NCBI RefSeq assembly: GCF_004329815.1
Contig: NZ_SJPE01000013.1
Span: 1 to 64,000 of the forward strand
Source of the DNA: Flavobacterium silvisoli
GTDB lineage: Bacteria > Bacteroidota > Bacteroidia > Flavobacteriales > Flavobacteriaceae
Length of the DNA stretch: 64,000 nucleotides
Reading direction: 5' to 3'
The notes under the pieces are model-generated. The model was not told the origin of the DNA and searched no databases. It saw nothing but the letters and a program-made list of their open reading frames with translations. Shown here piece after piece: positions 56,404-63,931 of this stretch. Made by a program: the position numbers and the translations under genes. Position 1 is the first letter of the stretch. Every line of letters begins with the position of its first letter.

Positions 56404-56787
56404 TTACTTTAAAATTGTTTCAAAACTGGGTTTAAAGTAATTGGGGCCTTTCATCACTTTGCCGTCTTCACGATAAATAGGAAGCCCGTCTTCCCCCAGT
56501 TTGCTCATATTGCTGCGTTGAATTTCATCAAACACTTCCTCTATTTTGTGTTGCAATCCGTGTTCTAAAATAGTGCCGCAAAGAATATAAAGCATGTCAC
56601 CCAGCGCATCGGCAACCTCGATTAAATCATTGTTTTGAACAGCTTCCAAGTATTCTTCATTTTCTTCTTTCATGAGATTGAAACGAAGTTGGTTTTTTTG
56701 TTCTCCTAAATCCCCTTTCATTTCATAACTGACTCCCAGTCCGAAAGCGTTGTGGAATTCTTTTACAGCATTGAGTTGTTTTTGCAT
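56404..56787 (-). CDS. MazG-like nucleoside triphosphate pyrophosphohydrolase
   Basis: A 127-residue all-alpha NTP pyrophosphohydrolase of the MazG/PRA-PH superfamily. The metal-binding set is visible: 'LMKEENEEYLEAV' (ExxE) and 'EVADALGDMLYILCG' (ExxD), followed by 'EVFDEIQRSNMSKLGEDGLPIYREDGKVMKGPNYFKP', typical of the phage and Bacteroidetes PRA-PH type. It would clean damaged nucleotides such as dUTP or oxidised purine nucleotides; the exact substrate is unknown. Its stop faces that of the thioredoxin-like gene across three bases. Confidence 0.87.
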   Translation of the reverse strand: MQKQLNAVKEFHNAFGLGVSYEMKGDLGEQKNQLRFNLMKEENEEYLEAVQNNDLIEVADALGDMLYILCGTILEHGLQHKIEEVFDEIQRSNMSKLGEDGLPIYREDGKVMKGPNYFKPSFETILK

Positions 56788-56863
56788 TTTTCTGAAATTT
56801 TATGTGAATGCAAATTACGACAATCCGATGCATTTGAGTAAATTTGTTGAAAATTTCAAATAA

Positions 56864-57052
56864 ATGTTCACAACCGGTCAATGGACTTTCGCCGCTTTGT
56901 TTTTTATAGCTTTTGTGATTGCAGCCTATTTTGCTTACGGAAAAGACAAAGCTTTACACAACAAAGTATACAAAGGAAGTTATAAAATCCTCATTGCTTT
57001 TCTTCTCTTTATTGCGCTACTGTTTGTCATCAAAGTAACGATGAAACATTAG
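56864..57052 (+). CDS. Small membrane protein (62 aa)
   Basis: A 62-residue protein with two hydrophobic helices (about residues 7-25 and 41-59) joined by a basic loop 'YGKDKALHNKVYKGSYK'. Both ends would lie on the same side of the membrane. I do not recognise a named family, though short proteins of this type recur in Flavobacteriaceae. It stands alone between the convergent methyltransferase and the divergent MazG-like gene. Confidence 0.65.
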   Translation: MFTTGQWTFAALFFIAFVIAAYFAYGKDKALHNKVYKGSYKILIAFLLFIALLFVIKVTMKH

Positions 57053-57053
57053 A

Positions 57054-58661
57054 TTATTTTCCTTTTAAAAGATTGACACTAACCGTTGCTAATTCGGAAT
57101 TAGGAAATTTGGCAAATACTTTTTCATCCGAAAACAAACCGGCTTCGGCAGCGATTTTATGCAATACTTCTATTTCAACAATGTATTGATCCGAAAAACC
57201 ATGAGTGGCATCGTAAGCAGTTGCGGCAGTTTTTCCCAAGTTTGAAGCAGTCAATTCAGGAGCTATGGTGTGCAGTTCGATTAAAAGCAAACCGAATTTT
57301 TCAACAAAAGGGGACCATTTTTTAAGGTGCTCCAACAAGTTATCCTCTACTTCCGAATTGGAAATTCGTTTACCTCTGTGAGCAAAAGCTCCGGTAGAGG
57401 AACTGATTCTGCCCTTCGTTATTGTACTTGGGTTTTCCCAAATGCGGTTGTGATCTAAAAAGGTTCTGACGTTTAACAATTCTCTCAGTTCTATGTTATA
57501 ATCTTCTTTGAGAGTTTCAGCCAGTAGTTGAGGCCTTCCGATATCACCCCAAATAACTTTGGCCCAAATATCGGCTTTGATTAAATTGGCACGAGTAACC
57601 TTTAATGCGGCTTCATTATAATCAACTCCTACCAAGAAAAGCGGATGTTCGTCTAACATTTTACCGCGATTGGTCTGGCGTTCAATCACATCAAACATGT
57701 GTTCTAAAAAGGCTCCGTTACCACATCCCATATCTAAAACGCCTTTGGGTTGTTCGGCAATTGGGCGGTTGAACAATTCAATGATGATTTGATCCACTAT
57801 TTTAAAATATTCAGCATGAGCTCCTCCACTACCCCAAACGTTCATTTCTCTGTCTACGTGCAATTCGGTTTCATGCTCGCCAATATTTCTGAGTATGGAA
57901 GGATTTCCGAACAGCAATTCATCCATTTTTCTTAAGGTTGGAATATAAGAAACTGTAACTCCGTATGCTGTGGCTCTTTTGGCATAAAACAAGCCTTCTT
58001 CGGTAAACTGATAATGCTCGTTCTTTTTGGTAAACCATTTCAAATGCGTTAAAAAATCTAAAATTTCTTTGAAACAATCCGGATTTTTGTGAAACTCTTC
58101 CGGACGAAAAGAAGTTTCCATAAAATACTTATGAAACATTCCGGTCATTCCCAGCATAACAATGGTTGGTCCAACCAAATTACCTTCGATATGATACAAA
58201 ACCTGCTGTTGTATCATTCGTGTATTTTCATCATTTGAAAAAACAATAGTATAATTGTCTTTGAACTTTCGGAAGAAATGATTCAACATTTCAAACGGTT
58301 CGATTTCAAACTTTCGAGGATGAAAGTGCTCTGAAAACTGCATCAAATTGACCACATCTTCGTATATCGGAACCAACGAAAACGCTATGAGGCTTTGAGC
58401 ATTGGTGGCAAAGATAATCTCATCTGTTAACGGATTAATTTTATGAACTAACCAGCCTTGAGAAGCCAAAACCCGCAATGCCACGTTCAGATAACCTTCA
58501 TTGGCATTAAATTTTTCTGTTAATGCAGACAATGATACTGCTTGTTCTTCTAAAATATAATCCAAAACTCCTTTTTTATACAATGAATAGGCTGTTGGAG
58601 CTGTTACAATTCCGTCTAAATGTCTGAATAAAATGCCTCGAAGTTCGGTGGTGGTTCTCAT
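57054..58661 (-). CDS. Large class I SAM-dependent methyltransferase
   Basis: A 535-residue protein. The first ~90 residues look like a winged-helix dimerisation domain of O-methyltransferases ('LDGIVTAPTAYSLYKKGVLDYILEE', 'LTEKFNANEGYLNVALRVLASQGWL'). The middle, about 90-290, is helical and unassigned. The C-terminal Rossmann domain has SAM motif 'GVLDMGCGNGAFLEHMF' and 'FLVGVDYNEAALKVTRANL'. 'LNVRTFLDHNRIWENP' recalls methyltransferases of polyketide loading modules (AprA-like), a weak resemblance. The start at ATG 58659-58661 is favoured because the upstream extension crosses a promoter box. Substrate unknown. Confidence 0.82.
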   Translation of the reverse strand: MRTTTELRGILFRHLDGIVTAPTAYSLYKKGVLDYILEEQAVSLSALTEKFNANEGYLNVALRVLASQGWLVHKINPLTDEIIFATNAQSLIAFSLVPIYEDVVNLMQFSEHFHPRKFEIEPFEMLNHFFRKFKDNYTIVFSNDENTRMIQQQVLYHIEGNLVGPTIVMLGMTGMFHKYFMETSFRPEEFHKNPDCFKEILDFLTHLKWFTKKNEHYQFTEEGLFYAKRATAYGVTVSYIPTLRKMDELLFGNPSILRNIGEHETELHVDREMNVWGSGGAHAEYFKIVDQIIIELFNRPIAEQPKGVLDMGCGNGAFLEHMFDVIERQTNRGKMLDEHPLFLVGVDYNEAALKVTRANLIKADIWAKVIWGDIGRPQLLAETLKEDYNIELRELLNVRTFLDHNRIWENPSTITKGRISSSTGAFAHRGKRISNSEVEDNLLEHLKKWSPFVEKFGLLLIELHTIAPELTASNLGKTAATAYDATHGFSDQYIVEIEVLHKIAAEAGLFSDEKVFAKFPNSELATVSVNLLKGK

Positions 58662-58682
58662 GCAATTGAATTTGGTTACAAA

Positions 58683-58690
58683 CAAATATA
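58683..58690 (-). promoter_or_regulatory. Promoter of the large methyltransferase gene
   Basis: TATATTTG on the minus strand fits TAnnTTTG, 21 bases upstream of the ATG. A TTTG sits 16 bases further upstream (58707-58710), close to the -33 position. Confidence 0.55.
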
Positions 58691-58739
58691 AACAATCTGT
58701 AAATATCAAAGCTAATCTATTTTCCTATCATTAAATTCA

Positions 58740-58747
58740 TAACTTTG
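58740..58747 (+). promoter_or_regulatory. -7 promoter box for the SRPBCC protein gene
   Basis: TAACTTTG fits TAnnTTTG, 19 bases before the ATG at 58767. Confidence 0.5.
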
Positions 58748-58766
58748 TGTCACAAAAAAGAGATTT

Positions 58767-59861
58767 ATGAGAATTTTGAAATACATATTCCTGCTGATTG
58801 TCTTAGCATTTATAGGCGTAACGGTTTATGTTGCTACCCAAAACGGAAATTTTGAAATAACCAAAAGTAGTATCGTAAAAGCTCGTAAATCTTCTGTTTT
58901 TGATTATGTTAATGATTATAAAAACTGGGAATCTTTTGGTTCTTATATGACCAAAGAAAACAATATTCAGTTTGATTATCCTGCAAAAACAGTGGGTTCA
59001 GGTGCCAGTTTTTCATGGACAAACGGGTCAGATAACGGGACTGTAAAAACTGTTTTTGTGAAGGAAAACGACAGTCTTTCGCAGAAAGTAAGTTGCAACG
59101 GCAGCTCTGCCAATATCTCATGGACTTTCAAAGACACTGTTGGCGGAACCAAAGTAACGCTTTACGGCAAAGGAAAGCTTGATATTTTTACCAAAATCAC
59201 CACTTTTTTTAAAGGAGGCATATCAAATTTACTGACTGATACATTTGAAAAAAGTTTGCGTAATCTCGACAAAACACTTGATTACGAGATGAAAACCTAT
59301 TCCATCAAAGTGAATGGAATTGTGCAGCGTAACTCGGGATTTTGTTTGCAACAGAAAATATCCTGTAAAATAAAGAGTTTACCCAAAAACATTAAGATTG
59401 TGATGTCGGGGATGGTTCATTTTTTCAAGAAGAATAAGTTGGTGATGGCCGGCAAACCATACATCCAATACGACCGTTATGATGCAGCTAATGATTTTGT
59501 TACTTTTTCAGTCTGTATCCCAACAAGAGAGCAAATATTCGTAACCCCGGAGAGCGATGTGAGTTCAGCAGAAATTATTCCTTTTACTTGTCTTAAAACC
59601 ACATTAGTAGGTGATTATTCACATACTCAGGAAGCATGGTCTAAGGCAAAAAAATACATAAAAGATAATGGCCTAACCGAGAACCTCGCCGGAAAATATA
59701 CCGAAGTTTATGTAAAAACGATAGATGACATAAAACAACCATCAAAGTGGATAACCGAAATATATATCCCCGTTTTTCCAAAAGCTGAATCGGCAATCCC
59801 GGCAACTATACCCGTTACACCGGTAGTAAAAAGTACTGAGCCAACCACAGAAACCCCATAA
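58767..59861 (+). CDS. Membrane-anchored SRPBCC protein with C-terminal GyrI-like effector-binding domain
   Basis: A 364-residue protein. Residues 4-23 form one uncleaved hydrophobic anchor. About 30-170 match the START/SRPBCC (polyketide cyclase) fold: 'SSIVKARKSSVFDYVNDYKNWESFGSYM' and 'GGTKVTLYGKGKL'. About 200-340 fit a GyrI/AraC effector-binding-like domain ('VCIPTREQIF', 'TTLVGDYSHTQEAWSKAKKYIKDNGL', 'YVKTIDDIKQPSKWITEIYIPV'). Both folds bind small hydrophobic molecules. It ends in a Pro/Thr-rich tail. Ligand and role are unknown. Confidence 0.82.
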   Translation: MRILKYIFLLIVLAFIGVTVYVATQNGNFEITKSSIVKARKSSVFDYVNDYKNWESFGSYMTKENNIQFDYPAKTVGSGASFSWTNGSDNGTVKTVFVKENDSLSQKVSCNGSSANISWTFKDTVGGTKVTLYGKGKLDIFTKITTFFKGGISNLLTDTFEKSLRNLDKTLDYEMKTYSIKVNGIVQRNSGFCLQQKISCKIKSLPKNIKIVMSGMVHFFKKNKLVMAGKPYIQYDRYDAANDFVTFSVCIPTREQIFVTPESDVSSAEIIPFTCLKTTLVGDYSHTQEAWSKAKKYIKDNGLTENLAGKYTEVYVKTIDDIKQPSKWITEIYIPVFPKAESAIPATIPVTPVVKSTEPTTETP

Positions 59862-59920
59862 TTTAAAAGAAGAGATTAAACCTTTTCAGTTATATTTATT
59901 CCAACGCTTAAATTTTTACT

Positions 59921-60463
59921 TTGCAGGAAGAAAAGGATTTTATCAAAGATTTATTAAATCCGAAAACGCAGAACCAAGCGTTTCAAAAGCTCTTGCACGA
60001 TTATCAACGGCCGTTGTATTATCACATCCGGTCTATAGTTTTGAATCATGATGATGCTGACGATGTTTTGCAGAATACTTTCGTAAAAGTATTTCAATAC
60101 CTGAAAGATTTCAAAGGTGACAGTAAGCTTTTTTCCTGGATGTATCGCATAGCAACCAATGAGTCCATAACATTCATCAATCAAAAAGCCAAACGTAACG
60201 GGACTACCAGTGAAGCTTTACAAAGCAAAATAGTTGATAATTTAAAGGCGGATGTTTTTTTTGACGGAAATGAAATTCAGCTTAAACTGCAAAAAGCTAT
60301 TGCTTTATTGCCCGAAAAGCAACAACTCGTTTTTAAAATGAGATACTATCAGGAAATAAAGTACGAAGATATGTCTGAAATTTTGGGGACTTCGGTTGGA
60401 GCGTTGAAAGCCTCTTATCACCATGCTGCAAAAAAGATTGAAGATTATATGAAAAATAATTAA
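59921..60463 (+). CDS. ECF-type RNA polymerase sigma factor
   Basis: A 180-residue sigma-70 family factor of the extracytoplasmic function type. Sigma2 spans about 20-90 ('LYYHIRSIVLNHDDADDVLQNTFVKVFQYLKDFKGDSKLFSWMYRIATNESI') and sigma4 about 115-175 ('LPEKQQLVFKMRYYQEIKYEDMSEILGTSVGALKASYHHAAKKI'). Sigma1.1 and sigma3 are absent. The start is TTG at 59921, with no upstream ATG. It leads a three-gene run with a membrane protein (30 bases on) and a periplasmic protein, and should be controlled by one or both. Confidence 0.93.
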   Translation: MQEEKDFIKDLLNPKTQNQAFQKLLHDYQRPLYYHIRSIVLNHDDADDVLQNTFVKVFQYLKDFKGDSKLFSWMYRIATNESITFINQKAKRNGTTSEALQSKIVDNLKADVFFDGNEIQLKLQKAIALLPEKQQLVFKMRYYQEIKYEDMSEILGTSVGALKASYHHAAKKIEDYMKNN

Positions 60464-60493
60464 ACCTTTTTATCAAAGATTTGTCAAAGAGCC

Positions 60494-60907
60494 ATGAACG
60501 ATTTTAATTTAAATACTAACCCTAAGATAACAACAGGATTCAAGGTCCCTGATGGCTATTTCGATTCATTTTCAACTAAAGTTTTAGAACAGTTACCCAA
60601 ACAAGAATCGAAGTTCGTAGGTGTTTTCAGTTTCAGAAAAACATGGTATTATGCAGCGGCTGCAGTCGTTGTTTTAGGACTGTCGATTTCTTTATATCAT
60701 CAATATACTTTAAAACAGGACTTGGCCGATGTAACAGTCTTAGAAGATTATTTAGCCAATAATGCTTCGATTACAGAAGACGAAATTCTCAACTCATTGG
60801 ATAAAGAAGATTTGGAAAAAATGAAAATCGATTTCAAACTTCAAGACAAAGACATTGAGGAAGTCTTAGAGAATAATTCAAATTTAGAACAATACATTTT
60901 AGATTAA
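60494..60907 (+). CDS. Single-pass membrane protein, candidate anti-sigma factor
   Basis: A 137-residue protein between the sigma factor and an exported Spy-like protein. Residues 1-50 are cytoplasmic ('GFKVPDGYFDSFSTKVLEQLP' is conserved in Bacteroidetes proteins at this position), 51-68 form one membrane helix, and the outer part is very acidic ('VTVLEDYLANNASITEDEILNSLDKEDLEKMKIDF'). It has no zinc-binding anti-sigma motif (HxxxCxxC). A role as anti-sigma factor is inferred from position and topology only. Confidence 0.78.
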   Translation: MNDFNLNTNPKITTGFKVPDGYFDSFSTKVLEQLPKQESKFVGVFSFRKTWYYAAAAVVVLGLSISLYHQYTLKQDLADVTVLEDYLANNASITEDEILNSLDKEDLEKMKIDFKLQDKDIEEVLENNSNLEQYILD

Positions 60908-60912
60908 ATATT

Positions 60913-61371
60913 ATGAAAATCAATAAAATACTAGCTTTACTTACAGTTTTAATTTCTATAAATGCCGTAGCGCAGAATGGTCGTCTTCGGGAAAAAAGAG
61001 AACAGATAAAAGCTCTTAAAGTAGCTTTTATTACTGATGAATTAGCTTTAACTCCTGACGAAGCAGCAAAGTTCTGGCCTCTTTTCAATGCTTTTGAAGA
61101 CAAACAACAAGAAATTAAAAAACAGAAACTCAAAGCCTACATCAACCGCATGGATGATGACTCTTTTTATAAATTAACCGAAAAAGATGCCTCTGCGATG
61201 CTCAATCAAATGGAAGCCATGGAAGATGATTTATACCAGGCCAAGAAGAAGTTCATCAACAGTTTGAAAGGAGTTATTTCGCCAATAAAAATTTTGAAAC
61301 TTAAAAAAGCAGAAGAAAACTTCAATCGAAAATTACTGCAACAATACCGTGACAAAAAACTAGGACGATAA
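60913..61371 (+). CDS. Exported helical protein, Spy/CpxP-like sensor candidate
   Basis: A 152-residue exported protein. Residues 1-20 are a signal peptide (KINKILALLTVLISINAVAQ). The mature part is almost all charged helix: 'REKREQIKALKVAFITDELALTPDEAAKFWPLFNAFEDKQQEIKKQKLKAYIN'. 'ALTPDEAAKFWPLFN' resembles the LTxxQ-type helix of Spy/CpxP/ZraP periplasmic chaperones. It follows the membrane protein gene by five bases and shares its terminator with the next gene. It may sense envelope stress for the sigma factor; inferred. Confidence 0.8.
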   Translation: MKINKILALLTVLISINAVAQNGRLREKREQIKALKVAFITDELALTPDEAAKFWPLFNAFEDKQQEIKKQKLKAYINRMDDDSFYKLTEKDASAMLNQMEAMEDDLYQAKKKFINSLKGVISPIKILKLKKAEENFNRKLLQQYRDKKLGR

Positions 61372-61375
61372 TTGA

Positions 61376-61396
61376 AAGAGAGCTGTAAGCTCTCTT
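61376..61396. terminator. Bidirectional terminator at the ECF sigma operon end
   Basis: The perfect 9-bp inverted repeat AAGAGAGCT/AGCTCTCTT with loop GTA is followed on the plus strand by ATTTTTTG. It overlaps the last bases of the convergent BNR-repeat gene. Confidence 0.8.
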
Positions 61397-62435
61397 ATTT
61401 TTTGAATATAATTCGGATAATTTTATTCTTACCGGCTACAAAAGCAGTGTGTTCATCAACAAAGCGAATCGTAAACAAGTTTTTGTCCTGAATCAATTGT
61501 TGCCAAGAGTTACCTCCGTCTGTTGAATAATGCAACCCGCTTGCTCCCACCGAAACTATTTTATTTCCTTTGGATTTAGGCACAAATTGTATACACGAAG
61601 CATATCCGAATTCCTTGTTATCAGCAACCAATTTCCAGGATTTTCCACCATCGTGGGTCATTGCTTTATTCTGGAAATTTTGCTCAGGTTGTTCATAATT
61701 TCCACCGGCAATTATTCCTGTTTTTTCATTGTAGAAATCGGTTGTAAAAATCCCTGTCATGGTTTGTCCCTGAACTATTGGCGTATCTGTAACACTCCAA
61801 GTCTGACCTTTGTCTTCCGAATAAAAAATTCTCGACTTCATACCTCCGGAAACAATCCATGTCTTAGTTCCTTTTATACAAATGTTTGTGTTACTGGCGG
61901 CGAAAGCTGCTTCACCATCTGCTACTTTAGGCAAATTGGCACATGTTATTTTTTTCCATGAAGAACCTCCGTCACGAGTAATTATAACCGACAAGCATTC
62001 ATCGGTTGGATCTCCAACAGTGATACCTTCTGATTCATTCCAAAACTGCATGCTGTCGTAAAAAACTTTTTCATGGTTTTCGGTATATACTTTAGCGATG
62101 TTCATGTTAGATTTATCAACTTTAAAAACAAAAGCCGGGTTGCCAATATTGGCCATAAAAATTGATTTTGAATTTTGAGCAATACTCCTGAATTCCAATT
62201 TCAGTGAATCACTCTCAACTAACTTTTCGCACAGTTCTCCCGTTTTAAAATTATAATATCCCAATTGATTAGTATTGCCGGCATACCATAACTTATCTCC
62301 ATCTACAAGTATCGCTCTGATGCTGATATTTTTGTTCAAAACTGTATCAATTGTAACCCAATAATCAGTTTGTGAACTCCCATTGTTGGGAATGAGCAAG
62401 AAAAAAAGCAGTAAACTTAAAAAGTTATTTTTCAT
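61395..62435 (-). CDS. Exported BNR/Ycf48-like beta-propeller protein
   Basis: A 346-residue exported protein with a signal peptide (KNNFLSLLLFFLLIPNNGSSQ). The mature part shows repeated Asp-box motifs ('SVIITRDGGSSWKKI', 'IFYSEDKGQTWSV', 'AMTHDGGKSWKLV', 'LHYSTDGGNSWQQL'), the S/T-x-D-x-G-x-T/S-W pattern of sialidase-fold and Ycf48-like propellers. Catalytic sialidase arginines cannot be recognised, so an enzyme role is not supported. Homologs in Flavobacteria are sometimes annotated as oxidoreductases without clear basis. Confidence 0.82.
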   Translation of the reverse strand: MKNNFLSLLLFFLLIPNNGSSQTDYWVTIDTVLNKNISIRAILVDGDKLWYAGNTNQLGYYNFKTGELCEKLVESDSLKLEFRSIAQNSKSIFMANIGNPAFVFKVDKSNMNIAKVYTENHEKVFYDSMQFWNESEGITVGDPTDECLSVIITRDGGSSWKKITCANLPKVADGEAAFAASNTNICIKGTKTWIVSGGMKSRIFYSEDKGQTWSVTDTPIVQGQTMTGIFTTDFYNEKTGIIAGGNYEQPEQNFQNKAMTHDGGKSWKLVADNKEFGYASCIQFVPKSKGNKIVSVGASGLHYSTDGGNSWQQLIQDKNLFTIRFVDEHTAFVAGKNKIIRIIFKK

Positions 62436-62464
62436 TGTGAAGGCTTGAAATATAAGCGAATATA

Positions 62465-62472
62465 CAAATTTA
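62465..62472 (-). promoter_or_regulatory. -7 promoter box for the propeller protein gene
   Basis: TAAATTTG on the minus strand fits TAnnTTTG, 29 bases upstream of the ATG. Confidence 0.45.
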
Positions 62473-62570
62473 GACCTAGTTAAGATTTAGTTAAAAAGAT
62501 TTCGAAAAAATCCTATGGCACAGTAATTGGTTGTTCGGTTACAAAACTATTCAAATAAAAAACTTAAATT

Positions 62571-63785
62571 ATGAAAACTACAATTTTATCTTTTTCGATA
62601 TTGTCATTATTGAGTATTACCAGCGTTTTTGCTCAAGACAGAACTACGGTAACTGCAAACAGTTCCGAAATTAGTGATAACTTAGATTTGAGAGCGGTTG
62701 CTTCAATATTTGGAGATTCAGAAAATTTAGCTGATTTTGAAAGAAGACTAAATGATCCGAAAATGCAAATTTCAAACCTTGACCTAAACGAAGACAATCA
62801 AGTAGACTATTTGCGTGTGATTGAAACTGTTGAAGGAAATGCTCATATCATTGTAATTCAATCTGTACTGGGTCGAGATACCTACCAAGACGTGGCTACT
62901 GTTGAAGTTCAAAAAGACAGAAACAACAAAGTTCAGATTCAGGTTGTGGGCGATGTGTATATGTATGGAGCTAATTATATTTATGAGCCGGTATATGTTT
63001 CTACCCCGGTAATTTATGCTTCCTTCTGGGTTGGCAATTATCGCCCTTATTATTCTTCTTGGTATTGGGGTTACTATCCAGCCTATTATTATGCCTGGTC
63101 TCCTTACCCTATCTTCAGATACCGAAGCCATATAGGTGTTTGCATAAACCATCACCATTACTACAATTATGTAAATTACAGAAGATGTGAAGTAGCCTAC
63201 AATTCTTATCGAGGAAGACGAGGAAATGCATATGAAACCCGTTATCCTAATCGTTCATTCGAACACCGAAACACCAGTTATGCCAACCGATATGAATTGG
63301 ATAAAACCAGAAATATTAGAACTGTTGGTACCCGAAATGAGATGGTTATGAATTCGGGAAGAGAAACAAGGAATTATGATTCACCAAGAAATTTGGAACA
63401 AAGAGGAAATACTACCAGAGGCAATAGTTCTGTCAGCGAATCTCCGAGAACCAATTCAGACCCAAGAAGTAACTCGCCTCGTGTATTAGAATCAAACAGA
63501 AACAACAGTCAAGTTACAGAATCACCCAGAACAGTTATGACGCAACAATCATCTCCAAGAGTTTATTCAAATGAAAGAAATGTAACACCTGATGTTTCAA
63601 CACCTAGAGGAAACAACAGAAGTTTTGAATCGCCAAGAAATAATGGTTCACAAATGGGTAATAACAGAAATTATTCTCCGCAAAGTAATGCATCGAACAG
63701 AGAGTTTTCAAGTCAGAGAGGAAATTCAGGCTTTGGAAATCAGGGAGTCACCAGAGGAAATAACGGAGGAAACCGCAGAGGTTAA
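62571..63785 (+). CDS. Exported protein with Tyr/Trp-rich centre and SPR-repeat tail
   Basis: A 404-residue exported protein I do not recognise. Residues 1-21 are a signal peptide. About 35-130 form a structured domain ('NLADFERRLNDPKMQISNLDLNEDNQVDYLRVIETVEGNAHIIVIQ') that includes a calcium-like DxNxDxxVD loop (LNEDNQVDY). Residues 141-213 are packed with Tyr and Trp ('YRPYYSSWYWGYYPAYYYAW') and a His cluster. The rest is a disordered Arg/Asn/Ser tail with seven Ser/Thr-Pro-Arg motifs. There is no sorting domain. It may coat the surface or periplasm; role unknown. Confidence 0.75.
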   Translation: MKTTILSFSILSLLSITSVFAQDRTTVTANSSEISDNLDLRAVASIFGDSENLADFERRLNDPKMQISNLDLNEDNQVDYLRVIETVEGNAHIIVIQSVLGRDTYQDVATVEVQKDRNNKVQIQVVGDVYMYGANYIYEPVYVSTPVIYASFWVGNYRPYYSSWYWGYYPAYYYAWSPYPIFRYRSHIGVCINHHHYYNYVNYRRCEVAYNSYRGRRGNAYETRYPNRSFEHRNTSYANRYELDKTRNIRTVGTRNEMVMNSGRETRNYDSPRNLEQRGNTTRGNSSVSESPRTNSDPRSNSPRVLESNRNNSQVTESPRTVMTQQSSPRVYSNERNVTPDVSTPRGNNRSFESPRNNGSQMGNNRNYSPQSNASNREFSSQRGNSGFGNQGVTRGNNGGNRRG

Positions 63786-63820
63786 GCTAAGAAAAATACT
63801 GAGCCATATTCATTATAAAA

Positions 63821-63841
63821 AACACCACAAATTGTGGTGTT
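63821..63841 (+). terminator. Terminator after the SPR-tail protein gene
   Basis: AACACCACA/TGTGGTGTT form a hairpin followed by eight T, about 35 bases past the stop codon. Confidence 0.8.
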
Positions 63842-63903
63842 TTTTTTCATCTTTGCATTTCTAAAGATAAAAAAGGTAAAAAAAAATTATTTAAAAAAAA
63901 CAG

Positions 63904-63911
63904 TACATTTG
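63904..63911 (+). promoter_or_regulatory. -7 promoter box for the KUP gene
   Basis: TACATTTG fits TAnnTTTG, 20 bases before the ATG at 63932. Confidence 0.5.
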
Positions 63912-63931
63912 TACCCCTTTAATATTCATTT

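Noticed and set aside
63592..63864. A frame overlapping the SPR-tail protein end and running through the terminator
   Set aside because: It is an alternate reading of low-complexity repeats and crosses the hairpin terminator.
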